Source of the DNA: Fonticella tunisiensis
GTDB lineage: Bacteria; Bacillota; Clostridia; Clostridiales; Caloramatoraceae
Direction of reading: 5' to 3'
Assembly: GCF_004364155.1 (NCBI RefSeq)
Contig: NZ_SOAZ01000008.1
Span: 61,621-125,620 of the forward strand
Length of the DNA stretch: 64,000 bases
The stretch's first letter is position 1; each line of letters opens with the position of its first letter. This document shows, one piece after another, positions 9,141 to 17,923 of the stretch. Below the pieces are notes generated by a model. The model worked only from the letters and a program-made list of their open reading frames with translations, did no database searches and was not told where the DNA came from. The position numbers were made by a program, and so were the translations under genes.

Positions 9141-9461
9141 ATTATTTACTCCTTTCAACTAAATGCAACAGGGATATGCTATTTATATTTGCAGTTTCTT
9201 CAACGTCTTATATAATTTTAATACTATATATGGGCTATTACAATATTTTTATGAATATATACCACCATGTTTCTTTTAAATTGGAACCTGTTGGTTTATA
9301 ATTAAATTAAAAATATAGGTTTACAATTATAAAATTAAAAATAAAAAGAAGTTGAATCCTATACAATTCTTCAAGTTATGAATTAAGGTAATTTTGTTTT
9401 TTAATTTGGAGAATTATAGAAAGCAGGTAGTGCGATTATTTAAGAAGAAGGAGTGTTATTT
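9141..9461. other. Divergent intergenic region, no clear element
   Basis: 321 bp between pncB and the methyltransferase gene. It is very AT-rich and must hold two divergent promoters, but I see no convincing -35/-10 pair, riboswitch or RNA gene. Possible small ORFs in it lack ribosome binding sites. Confidence 0.5.
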
Positions 9462-10403
9462 TTGCCGTCTATTGGACAGGTTAAAAAGAAAATACCCGTT
9501 GAATTTATCAACAACTTATATAGTTTATTTTCGCCTGGAATAGCCGATAGAGTACTGATTGGGATAGGTGAGGAGAGGGTAACCACTCTGAGGGTTAACA
9601 ATATCAAATATGACATAAATAGCCTGATGGAGTACTTCAATAGAATAAATGTTAAGTTTGAAAGAGTGGAATGGTACAGGGATGCCCTGATAATCAAAAA
9701 TGCAAAGGAAAAGGATATTAGAAAGCTGCCAATTTACTGCGAAGGCATGATATATTTGCAGAGCTTATCAAGTATGATACCTCCTTTGGTTTTAAAGCCG
9801 GAAAAAGGAGATAAAATACTAGATTTAACTGCGGCGCCAGGCAGTAAAACTACTCAAATTGCATCGATTATAGAAAATGATGGATTTATACTGGCAAACG
9901 AAGTGGATAAAATAAGGGCAGAAAGATTAAAATACAATATTTTACTTCAACAGGCATTATCAGCGGAAGTGCATGTGGAAAACGGAATTTTAATAGGTGA
10001 TAAATATCCAGAATATTTCGATAAAGTATTGTTGGATGCCCCATGCAGTGGAGAAGGGAGGTTTACATTGGAGGATGCTCGAACATATAAGAATTGGTCC
10101 ATAAGAGAGGTTAAAAGATTATCCAAGCTTCAAAAGAAACTTTTTGAAAGTGCTTATAAAGCACTGAAAAAAGGTGGGATCATGGTATATTCTACATGTA
10201 CCTTAAACAGGCAGGAAAATGAAGAAGTAATACATTGGGCAGCACAGAGGTTTGACTTTCAAATATTGAACATAGAAGTGAATTTACCAGGTACGGTTCC
10301 TGGATTTAGTATTGAGGACAATATGTCTATAAAAAGAGCAGTCAGGATACTTCCATCTAAGGTTATGGAGGGATTCTTTATATGTAAACTTAAAAAGTTG
10401 TAA
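9462..10403 (+). CDS. RsmF/NSUN-type RNA cytosine-C5 methyltransferase, short form
   Basis: A 313-residue SAM-dependent RNA m5C methyltransferase of the RsmB/RsmF family. Visible motifs are the SAM loop DLTAAPGSKT (about 121-130), motif IV DAPCSGEG (about 191-198), where the Cys assists product release, and motif VI YSTCTL (about 243-248) with the nucleophilic Cys. The start is TTG 9462, 9 nt after AGAAGGAG; the GTG at 9453 touches the ribosome binding site. RsmF proteins usually run past 450 residues with a C-terminal RNA-binding extension, and that part is absent. rRNA is the likely target, but the exact cytosine is unknown. Confidence 0.88.
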   Translation: MPSIGQVKKKIPVEFINNLYSLFSPGIADRVLIGIGEERVTTLRVNNIKYDINSLMEYFNRINVKFERVEWYRDALIIKNAKEKDIRKLPIYCEGMIYLQSLSSMIPPLVLKPEKGDKILDLTAAPGSKTTQIASIIENDGFILANEVDKIRAERLKYNILLQQALSAEVHVENGILIGDKYPEYFDKVLLDAPCSGEGRFTLEDARTYKNWSIREVKRLSKLQKKLFESAYKALKKGGIMVYSTCTLNRQENEEVIHWAAQRFDFQILNIEVNLPGTVPGFSIEDNMSIKRAVRILPSKVMEGFFICKLKKL

Positions 10404-10417
10404 GCCATGCAGGCTTA
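10401..10417. repeat. Short inverted repeat spanning two convergent stop codons
   Basis: TAAGCC - ATGCA - GGCTTA. The left arm contains the TAA of the methyltransferase gene and the right arm the reverse-strand TAA of the small gene. Without a T run it is a weak terminator at best. Confidence 0.4.
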
Positions 10418-10576
10418 CAGATCTCTGGATTTGGTTTCCTTATGGATAGCCTTATTTATTTCTGAACCTCTGGTTAAATTTTCATCAACGAAATCTATAC
10501 CAGGTCCAACTTTATATCTTCGTGATACAGTAGGCATAGCTTTACCGACTATGCCCTTATGGCTTTTTCTTGTCAT
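10415..10576 (-). CDS. Small basic hypothetical protein, 53 residues
   Basis: A short minus-strand gene. ATG at 10576 is preceded by GGAGGTGAT at ideal spacing, a better site than any frame on the other strand. The product is basic and soluble (begins MTRKSHKGIVGKAMPT and ends ETKSRDL) with a central YKVGPGIDF stretch. I do not recognise the family. It converges on the methyltransferase gene, and the stop codons of both genes form part of one small inverted repeat (10401-10417). Confidence 0.7.
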   Translation of the reverse strand: MTRKSHKGIVGKAMPTVSRRYKVGPGIDFVDENLTRGSEINKAIHKETKSRDL

Positions 10577-10717
10577 TTTATCACCTCCATGGGTTTATCT
10601 TTTGCAAATCTTTTATTTATATTCTTTGAAAGCAAATGAAATATATAGTCATATTTTTGCAATAGAAAAGGTGCTGTGCTATAATTACACTGACATACAG
10701 AAGAATGGAGGAATATG

Positions 10718-11845
10718 ATGGAGAAGAATACGACAACAGTTATAGCTCCATTTAAAAGTGCGTATCTTAATAAAAAATTTAAAGGACTTAATAGGATTTT
10801 TAAGGAAAACAATATAAAATCAAATGCCCTAATCGATTGGACATTTAAAATACTTGAGCTAGTCGATAACATTGATATAGAATGGACATATGAAAATTAT
10901 AATATAATAGTAGCCAACATATCAAAAAAAGTAGATTTACCCTGCGAGCAGGTTCATGTTATACTCAAATTCCTGTTTGATGAAAAACATATTGATGTTT
11001 TGGACGGAAGGCTTGTATTGACTCAAATGGGGAGGCTTTTTACAATAACAGATAAAACCATAGCATCTGCTGATATGTTTAGCTATTTCTGGGAGAATTG
11101 TGACTGGAGAATGCTTTCAGGTCTGAATGAAGGGAACAGGTTAATAGAACCGGATGCAAGAATATATTTGTCGCTACTATTTACTTATAATTCCTCTGAA
11201 AGGCTATTTAAGGAATTTAATCACATTGAACCCATTGAATTTAATATTAATGTACCTCTAAGGAATATAACTAAATCAAAAACGATTAAATATATCGTAA
11301 AATACATTCTTGAGCCCATAGGCATTGTAAAAATTTCAGAGGAAAATGGTGATACAAAGTTCATTAACACTAAGGCAGGGCAAAAGATATTTGAATATTA
11401 CAGTCGGGATCTTGTGGATGAATATAACAGGTTTATGGAGGAATGCTGGGAATGCTATGATAGAGGAAACTTTCAGCAGGCATACGATATTGCAAACAGC
11501 GTAATAAGCGTGGTTTATAATAATTTAGAAGCATATAACATTATAGGCTGCGTTTATATAAAAAGAAGGGAATACGAAAAGGCTAAAGACACCTTTATAT
11601 TTGCCCTTAATCTCATGGATAAGGATGAGAATTTTTACATTATTAATGAACATTCTGACTCGGATATATATTTATCAATTTATTATAATCTGGGATTATG
11701 CTACTTCTATATGGGTGATTTTATAAGTGCTCTTCAAATATTTAAAAAGATACGAAAAAATGTACCTTGCTCTTTGAATAATGTAGAGGAGCTAATAAAG
11801 AGCATAAAAAAAATGATAATTAAAACCCCTGTGAAAAACTCATAG
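10718..11845 (+). CDS. Uncharacterised protein: winged-helix-like segments plus TPR
   Basis: A 375-residue soluble protein of unknown function. GGAGG lies 6 nt before ATG 10718 and 3 nt before the alternative ATG 10715. Its plan copies the protein at 6181: a helical first part, a winged-helix-like unit ending DGRLVLTQMGR (about residue 108), a CDW-containing helix, a second wing ending NGDTKFINTKAGQKIF (about 210-225), then two TPR units (NFQQAYDIANSVI, REYEKAKDTFIFAL). The shared landmarks suggest paralogues with low identity. A GC-rich 8-bp inverted repeat overlaps the stop codon. Confidence 0.75.
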   Translation: MEKNTTTVIAPFKSAYLNKKFKGLNRIFKENNIKSNALIDWTFKILELVDNIDIEWTYENYNIIVANISKKVDLPCEQVHVILKFLFDEKHIDVLDGRLVLTQMGRLFTITDKTIASADMFSYFWENCDWRMLSGLNEGNRLIEPDARIYLSLLFTYNSSERLFKEFNHIEPIEFNINVPLRNITKSKTIKYIVKYILEPIGIVKISEENGDTKFINTKAGQKIFEYYSRDLVDEYNRFMEECWECYDRGNFQQAYDIANSVISVVYNNLEAYNIIGCVYIKRREYEKAKDTFIFALNLMDKDENFYIINEHSDSDIYLSIYYNLGLCYFYMGDFISALQIFKKIRKNVPCSLNNVEELIKSIKKMIIKTPVKNS

Positions 11846-11851
11846 GGGTTT
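11823..11851 (+). terminator. Possible terminator overlapping the gene end
   Basis: AAACCCCT and AGGGGTTT pair over 8 bp around a 13-nt loop. The tail is not a clean T run, so termination is plausible but weak. Confidence 0.45.
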
Positions 11852-11946
11852 AGCTGGTTTACATAAATTTATGATGCGAAAAACATTTAATGGTAGTAAA
11901 ATAAAGTAAAAGGGGATATGACTGTTGATATTATGAGGTGATAACT

Positions 11947-12768
11947 TTGGAAATACTGGTTGAAAAAGAAGATGGGAAAAAAGATAATGCGTATAAATCC
12001 ATTAATTTTACCAGGCATATGTTGCCTTTAAGCAGAATTGACTATGATTATGTGTACAGGAAATTAAAGTATAAAGATACATATCATTTTGTAGACGAGG
12101 GAGGAACAGTCAATTTTCTTATTAAGATAATTTCAGGAAAGCAAATAGAAAGCGTCATGAAAGGCGCCAAATCCATTTATGTATTTAGAGACATGAATGG
12201 GCCCGGCATAGAATTGAGTGTAGGTGGATTGGACAAGTCTTACGTCTTTCTGTTTGACTTAAGTGACAATAGGCATAGGGATAATTTAAAAAAGCTTATG
12301 AGCAGAAGGGAAGTTTTTATGCATTTTATTATATATGATGAAAAGCAATGCATTAAATGTTTTTCCGCACTGCTTAATATCGACAGCAGGATATTTGAAA
12401 GGTTAAATTACATGATCAGTTTAACCACGGAAGGATGTTACCCAAGATTGGAACTTAATGAACATGAGAAGGAGGATGCTAATTTTATTGTAGTCAAGAG
12501 CAATACGGCGGTATTGGAGGAACTTTTAAATATTGTAGACAGCCTTCAGAAGTGGGGAAGCAAGGACTGCTTTACCGTTTATGTAAGTGAGCAGAGTGGG
12601 TACAAAATTTTCTTTGCTGGACAAGCAATCAATCTCAATTACATTAAAAATGAAATCCTCAAGAAATTTCAAATCTTTGGTGAGGGAATAGAGCCTCCCA
12701 GTGGCAAACCGTTTTTCAAATATGATAGAGGAATGCTTTATTTTTATAAAAGCAATTTAGAAATATAA
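11947..12768 (+). CDS. Hypothetical protein, 273 residues
   Basis: I do not recognise this protein. The start is TTG 11947, 6 nt after GAGGTG; the GTG at 11938 is part of that site. The product is soluble and alternates strands and helices, with no signal peptide or membrane span. Notable segments are KGAKSIYVFRDMNGPGIEL, a basic helix RHRDNLKKLMSRRE, and a C-terminal part rich in aromatic residues. A bidirectional terminator separates it from ftsH on the other strand. Confidence 0.7.
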   Translation: MEILVEKEDGKKDNAYKSINFTRHMLPLSRIDYDYVYRKLKYKDTYHFVDEGGTVNFLIKIISGKQIESVMKGAKSIYVFRDMNGPGIELSVGGLDKSYVFLFDLSDNRHRDNLKKLMSRREVFMHFIIYDEKQCIKCFSALLNIDSRIFERLNYMISLTTEGCYPRLELNEHEKEDANFIVVKSNTAVLEELLNIVDSLQKWGSKDCFTVYVSEQSGYKIFFAGQAINLNYIKNEILKKFQIFGEGIEPPSGKPFFKYDRGMLYFYKSNLEI

Positions 12769-12770
12769 AA

Positions 12771-12797
12771 GCCTGAATCGCATAGTGCGACTCAGGC
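12771..12797. terminator. Bidirectional terminator between convergent genes
   Basis: GCCTGA-a-TCGC pairs with GCGA-c-TCAGGC (10 bp with one mismatch) around ATAGT, with an A run on the left that becomes a T run for the minus strand. It serves ftsH and the gene at 11947. Confidence 0.8.
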
Positions 12798-12799
12798 CA

Positions 12800-14542
12800 T
12801 TACGCAACAAGGGAATCAATTTCATCTGAATAAATAGTTTCCTTTTCGAGGAGTTTTAGTGCTAGTTTATTAAGTTTGTCTTTATTTGTACTTAGTAAAT
12901 TAATTACCTCTTCGTAAAGTTCATTAACGGTAGAGCTGCATACCTTTAAGATTTCACCAGAACTTACAGTACCTTGGCTTTCAAGTATATCATAGTTTAA
13001 AAGGCCTGTATCCTTAAACATTCCGTATTGCTTTATCATTGCAAGAACAGTGTTCGTTACGTTTTGAATATCACCTGATGCACCGGTTGTTATTTCGTCC
13101 TTGCCGAAAATTATTTCTTCGGCGGCCCTTCCACCTAGTGCAATTTTGATGTTGTTTAAAAGTTGTGTTCTTGTATGGTATATTCTGTCAGGAGGAATGT
13201 TTAGAGTATAACCTCCTGCACCCTTAGTGCTTGGAATTATTGTTACCTTTTCTACCTTATTTTCAGGTGACACAAGCTTTGTAACGAGAGCATGTCCAGC
13301 TTCGTGGTAGGCTGTAATCAGCTTATCTCTATCGTTTATAAAGCTTCTGTCCTTCTTTTCAGCACCCGCAAGAACGGTGCTATATGCTTTATTAAGATGT
13401 TCCATAGTAATATATTCTGAATTTTCCCTGGCTGCTAGTATTGCAGCTTCATTCATTAAATTTTCAAGCATGGCGCCAGAAAAATATACTGTCATCTGTG
13501 CGAGCCTCTTCAAATCAACGTTTTCGCCCAGAGGTTTATTTCTGCCGTGAAGTTTTAATATTTTATATCTTGCATTTATATCAGGAAGACCAACCTCAAT
13601 ATGCCTGTCAAATCTTCCAGGACGAAGAAGTGCGTCGTCAAGTACATCGAGTCTGTTAGTTGCAGCAACCACAACTATTCCTTCCCTATCTTTAAAACCT
13701 GACATTTCAGAAAGAAGGGCGTTTAAAGTCTGATCCTTTTCATCTGAACCACCCTCAGCCCTTGCACTTCTTTTCTTTCCTATGGCATCAATTTCATCAA
13801 TAAAAATTACAGCCTTTCCTTTTTCTCTTGCTTTTTTAAAGAGGTCTCTGATTCTTCCTGCACCAACACCCACATAGATCTGAACAAAGTCTGAACCATT
13901 AACGGCAAAGTATGGTACACCAGCCTCTCTGGCAAGAGCCTTTGCCAATAATGTCTTACCTGTTCCAGGAGGGCCATAAAGTATAACACCTCTAGGCATT
14001 CTTGCATTATATTTTGCATATTTTTCGGGGTTTTTTATAAAATCTACAAGCTCCTTCATGCTCTCTTTTGCTTCATCGTTACCGGCGATGTTGTTAAAGG
14101 AAATACCTGTATCCTTTACAGGTTCTGCCTCTATTGAAGACAGCTTAAAGGCACGGCTTTGGCCCTTAGAACCTTTAACAGTAAAGTAAACAATTGATGA
14201 AAACATTAACACAAAGAAGATGGATACTGGAATTACTTCAACAGGGCTTAAGGTACCCCCTTCATGCACCCTGACACCTTTTAAAAGCAGCCTTTCTTTG
14301 AAAGTCTGGGATCTCGGGTTTTCTGTATAAAAAGTAATACCATTTTTGGACCTAACTTTTAATGTTTCTCCATTTGAAATATATACTTCAGAAACATTTC
14401 CCTTTTCGACTTCAGAAATGAATGATTTATAAGGTATCATGCTTTTATTTTTTATTGATGCTCTATAACTCAGCAGAATAGTTCCAAATATTACAACAAA
14501 TATAGCCGGGATTATTATACTTGCCTTTTTATGCTTATTCAT
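12800..14542 (-). CDS. ftsH: FtsH-type ATP-dependent zinc metalloprotease
   Basis: A 580-residue membrane-anchored AAA+ protease that unfolds and degrades membrane and regulatory proteins. Two membrane spans lie at about 8-25 and 104-122, framing a small extracytoplasmic domain. Walker A GPPGTGKT is at 190-197, Walker B IFIDE at 246-250, the second region of homology around NRLD..RPGRFDR, and the zinc site HEAGH at 413-417. The pore loop reads QIYVGVGAGR, with Tyr where most FtsH have Phe in MFVGVGA. The long acidic C-terminal tail is absent. It stands alone rather than beside tilS-hpt, so it may be a second copy. Confidence 0.93.
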   Translation of the reverse strand: MNKHKKASIIIPAIFVVIFGTILLSYRASIKNKSMIPYKSFISEVEKGNVSEVYISNGETLKVRSKNGITFYTENPRSQTFKERLLLKGVRVHEGGTLSPVEVIPVSIFFVLMFSSIVYFTVKGSKGQSRAFKLSSIEAEPVKDTGISFNNIAGNDEAKESMKELVDFIKNPEKYAKYNARMPRGVILYGPPGTGKTLLAKALAREAGVPYFAVNGSDFVQIYVGVGAGRIRDLFKKAREKGKAVIFIDEIDAIGKKRSARAEGGSDEKDQTLNALLSEMSGFKDREGIVVVAATNRLDVLDDALLRPGRFDRHIEVGLPDINARYKILKLHGRNKPLGENVDLKRLAQMTVYFSGAMLENLMNEAAILAARENSEYITMEHLNKAYSTVLAGAEKKDRSFINDRDKLITAYHEAGHALVTKLVSPENKVEKVTIIPSTKGAGGYTLNIPPDRIYHTRTQLLNNIKIALGGRAAEEIIFGKDEITTGASGDIQNVTNTVLAMIKQYGMFKDTGLLNYDILESQGTVSSGEILKVCSSTVNELYEEVINLLSTNKDKLNKLALKLLEKETIYSDEIDSLVA

Positions 14543-14682
14543 TTTATCCCCCCCTCGTAAAAATTCCTGTACTTAGTTTACATAATATATTATATTGGAA
14601 TGAGTATAAATGTAAAATTATTTACATAATGATTTCCATGTTATTTAATGTTATATAAAATAATATGTAGGGTGGTGGGACT

Positions 14683-16149
14683 ATGAGCAGTGAAGTTCTA
14701 TATAAAATACTGGATGCACTTGAAAATAGGCATATGTACGATGCTGCCATTGAGGCATGCAGGGCAGCAGGAGTAGACGAAACTATTGCAGATTATTACA
14801 GGATTTTAAAAGGTGAAAATATATCTGTTGATATTAATAGTATTGACGAGAGATATAGAGAAAAGCTTGAGTATATATTATGTTTAAAGGATGGGAAAAA
14901 TAATGATTTGAAACTTATATTGGTGGAAGAAGATGCTAAAAATAAGGACATACTTGATAAAGCCTTTGAAAGTTTTAACAGAGGCAGATACCAGGATGCA
15001 GAAAAATATTTTAAAGCAGCGTGTAAATGCTTCCACGGTGATAAGAAGGTTTTCGCCTTAACATATGTATGCCTTTGTCAGTATAGAATGGAGGAGTATG
15101 TTTTAGCTTTAAAAACTATCAATGAAGCAGTTGATATACAGCCCTGGAATGATAACCTGAAGAAGATCAGGGAAGGAATAATCGACCGCTTATCCGGAAT
15201 AGAAAGCAAAAATAAATTCATAGAGGATTATTACTCTAGAGGTACAATAGTTGGTGAGATACTCAGACACTCGATGGAGCTTTATCAAAAGATAGATAAT
15301 ATAGAGATAAAAAATAAAAATTTATTTAAAAGAATTACTGAATTTATTGCTCAGGCCAGAAGACTCTTTGATGATGAAAAAAGAGTGTTAGAACAGGATC
15401 TGGAGAATATTAATTCATATATAATAAATGGAGAAAGACAGCTTAATCTTTATATTGAAGATAAAAAAGCTAAAAAGTTTGCAAGCAGGATTGAAAAATA
15501 TGGGTTGCCAGATGAGGTTGAGAAGGTTGTTAAAGTTGCTGAGACGCTGCATATTAAGGCCTCACAGGAAAGTGATATTGACTACTCACATATAGTTTTT
15601 TTGTATTCAAAGGGTATAGAAATGTTGTGCAGGCATAAGTTGATACCTTATTTTAATAGGCACAGGAAGGACATGCCCGTAATCAATGAAAGGAGCGATT
15701 ATAATAAAATAGGTATCAACACATTTGATGTTGGAGGGCTAATTAGATATAAGTTTAAAAATTATTTTGACATTCAGTGCAGCCCCTATCTTATGGAAAT
15801 AAATAAAAACAATATATTGAGAAAGGAGTTTAAGGGAAAAGAGCACGTTATGCCTTGGGATAAGTTGAAATTCATTTCACACTGCATAAAAACGGGAAAG
15901 GATCCTATAGATGGAAGTAAAAGTGCTGGTATGCTTCTTTTATTCTATGGCACATATAATAACTATTTAGGTCTCGAATATGATAATTTACAGATTAACG
16001 AATTGATTGTACTTGCTGGAAATTTGATAAGACTTCAAAATGAAAGAAATGCCCTTATACATTCTAAAATTTTGGACGACAGGGAGTGGATAGATAATAT
16101 TAGAAAACTCTGCTTCGATTGTATAGAAAAGCTATGCAATATAAAATAA
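14683..16149 (+). CDS. TPR-like protein with a C-terminal HEPN-type RX4H motif
   Basis: A 488-residue soluble protein. Residues about 1-160 are helix pairs of TPR type (RYQDAEKYFKAACKCF, EEYVLALKTINEAVDIQP). Residues about 215-290 are charged and probably coiled. The last 100 residues are helical and contain NERNALIHSK, with R455 and H460 in the RX4H spacing of HEPN domains. HEPN proteins are often ribonucleases or toxins, but the motif alone does not prove it. Start 14683 follows GGTGG. It is divergent from ftsH, and no antitoxin-like partner is adjacent. Confidence 0.7.
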   Translation: MSSEVLYKILDALENRHMYDAAIEACRAAGVDETIADYYRILKGENISVDINSIDERYREKLEYILCLKDGKNNDLKLILVEEDAKNKDILDKAFESFNRGRYQDAEKYFKAACKCFHGDKKVFALTYVCLCQYRMEEYVLALKTINEAVDIQPWNDNLKKIREGIIDRLSGIESKNKFIEDYYSRGTIVGEILRHSMELYQKIDNIEIKNKNLFKRITEFIAQARRLFDDEKRVLEQDLENINSYIINGERQLNLYIEDKKAKKFASRIEKYGLPDEVEKVVKVAETLHIKASQESDIDYSHIVFLYSKGIEMLCRHKLIPYFNRHRKDMPVINERSDYNKIGINTFDVGGLIRYKFKNYFDIQCSPYLMEINKNNILRKEFKGKEHVMPWDKLKFISHCIKTGKDPIDGSKSAGMLLLFYGTYNNYLGLEYDNLQINELIVLAGNLIRLQNERNALIHSKILDDREWIDNIRKLCFDCIEKLCNIK

Positions 16150-16248
16150 AAAGTAATTTTCATTAATACTGTCTTAATATATAAAAAAATGAATATAATT
16201 TTAAATATGTGAATGATAAAATAAATGTGAAAAGCTGCAGGTGGTTTT

Positions 16249-17334
16249 ATGAAAATTATTAAAAAGCTGCTTGAGTATGCAATAGTTATCCTGGTATTTT
16301 TATATATTGTTAACCGTATTAATTTAACCAAAATTGAAAATGTATTGAGTACTTTCAATATCAAAATTCCTGTAAATGATGTGGAAATCAGCTATAGAGT
16401 TCTTTCGCCTCTATCACCGGCTATATATAACTATGAAGACAGCATAGTTAAGGTTACTGTATCATCTTTGAAGCCAGTTAGCGGCACTATTAATGTTGAG
16501 TTTACCGGAATAACGCTACCCTATGAACAGAGCTTCTTAGTCACGGGTAGGAAAGAGTTTAACATTAAACCTGTATTGCTTCCACAGGTTGATGAAATAT
16601 TTAAGGAGGCAAAGGATGTTCAATTTAAGATTGAAGTTAAGGATCCTTCAGGAAAGAGGCTTTATGTTAAAAGTGAAAAGGTAAGGATGCTTTCACGAAA
16701 CGATATGATATGGAAGCTGTCTGATGGAAGCGACCTTTCTCCTCTTATTGCATCATGGGTCACACCTGAAAACGCTGAGGTTAGAAAGCTACTTAGGATG
16801 GCTGTTGATTATCTTGACAGATATAAGCTAAGTGATACTAAAAAAACGGGAGCAAAATACACGCTTAAAGCTATTGCAGGCTATGTTAATCAGACCAATG
16901 TTAAAAAACAGGATTTGATATTTGCACAGATGGCTGCCATTTTTGATGCCATGAAGGATGGATATAAAATAAGGTATGTATCGGATATTGAAACGGGAAG
17001 GAGCGACAATTCACAAAGCATAAAATTCCCTGAAGAGGTCCTCAAACTAAGAAGCGGGCTATGTATCGAAACAGTAGTTACAATGGCTTCTGCCTGTGAA
17101 GCAGCAGGAATGAACCCTGTAATACTTATTAATGAAAATCATGCAATACTGGGAGTTGAGACTTCTCCAGGTTCAAATGAATATGTTTTCTGGGAAACGA
17201 CTGATTTAACGGAGAGTTCTCAGAAGGCATATCAGGATGGGGTTAAGTTTTATAACAGCAATAAAAATAATAAAAATTTAAGAATAATTGATATAAAAAA
17301 GGCACGAGATCAGGGTATAAAACCACTTGGATAG
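16249..17334 (+). CDS. Membrane-anchored transglutaminase-like protein
   Basis: A 361-residue protein with one N-terminal hydrophobic segment (about 9-21) that would place the rest outside the membrane. Residues about 35-140 look like a beta-sandwich. Residues about 260-320 resemble a transglutaminase/protease core: SGLCIET with Cys near 272, NHAILGV with His near 297, then WETTDL, which may supply the Asp. That order matches Cys-His-Asp enzymes of the transglutaminase-like superfamily, which can be peptidases. It lies 12 nt before rnhA and is probably co-transcribed with it. The substrate is unknown. Confidence 0.7.
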   Translation: MKIIKKLLEYAIVILVFLYIVNRINLTKIENVLSTFNIKIPVNDVEISYRVLSPLSPAIYNYEDSIVKVTVSSLKPVSGTINVEFTGITLPYEQSFLVTGRKEFNIKPVLLPQVDEIFKEAKDVQFKIEVKDPSGKRLYVKSEKVRMLSRNDMIWKLSDGSDLSPLIASWVTPENAEVRKLLRMAVDYLDRYKLSDTKKTGAKYTLKAIAGYVNQTNVKKQDLIFAQMAAIFDAMKDGYKIRYVSDIETGRSDNSQSIKFPEEVLKLRSGLCIETVVTMASACEAAGMNPVILINENHAILGVETSPGSNEYVFWETTDLTESSQKAYQDGVKFYNSNKNNKNLRIIDIKKARDQGIKPLG

Positions 17335-17346
17335 AGGTGTATACAA

Positions 17347-17805
17347 ATGAAGAAGGAAGTAATAATTTATTCGGATGGTGGATGCAGAGGAAATGGAAAG
17401 GATGCGGCCGTTGGAGGCTATGGCGCAGTGCTAATATATGGAAATATAAAAAAGGAAATTAAAAAAGGCTTTATAAATACTACAAATAATATCATGGAAC
17501 TTACTGCAGCAATCGATGCTCTTTCAATGCTAAAGGAACCATGCAGAGTTAAACTGTACAGCGATTCTGCATATCTTGTAAATGGTTTTAAACAGGGATG
17601 GGTAGATAAGTGGCAGAAAAATGGATGGAAAACATCCAATAAAGAACCGGTTAAAAATATGGAACTGTGGAAAAGGCTTGTGGAGCTTTCTAAAATACAT
17701 GAAATTGAGTTTATCAAAGTAAAGGGCCACTCGGACAACGAGCTTAACAACAGATGCGATGAACTTGCAAACGAGGCGATGGATGAAGTTGAGAGGAGCT
17801 TATAA
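17347..17805 (+). CDS. rnhA: Ribonuclease HI
   Basis: A 152-residue cytoplasmic nuclease that cuts the RNA strand of RNA-DNA hybrids. All catalytic acids of the type I family are present: D10 (YSDGG), E51 (IMELTAA), D73 (YSDSAYL) and D138 (CDELAN), with H128 in KGHSD. The basic handle loop is visible around [13 protein letters not shown]. Length is normal and the start follows the upstream gene by 12 nt. Confidence 0.95.
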   Translation: MKKEVIIYSDGGCRGNGKDAAVGGYGAVLIYGNIKKEIKKGFINTTNNIMELTAAIDALSMLKEPCRVKLYSDSAYLVNGFKQGWVDKWQKNGWKTSNKEPVKNMELWKRLVELSKIHEIEFIKVKGHSDNELNNRCDELANEAMDEVERSL

Positions 17806-17857
17806 CAGTCCTTTTAACTGTTATTATTACTTGAAGGATAGATATAAAATAAATTGC

Positions 17858-17878
17858 GACAGTTGCAATTTTACTGTC
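17858..17878. promoter_or_regulatory. Inverted repeat upstream of pckA, possible operator
   Basis: GACAGT - 9 nt - ACTGTC, within GACAGTTGCAATTTTACTGTC, lies 45 nt before the pckA start beside an AT-rich stretch that could hold the -10 box. The spacing fits a dimeric regulator, but I do not recognise the motif. Confidence 0.4.
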
Positions 17879-17923
17879 AAAATTATAAAATTTAATATAT
17901 AAAAATGAAGGGGAGACGGGCAA

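Noticed and set aside
10407..10718. 103-residue plus-strand ORF downstream of the methyltransferase gene
   Set aside because: It lacks a ribosome binding site and overlaps the minus-strand 53-residue gene, which has an ideal one.
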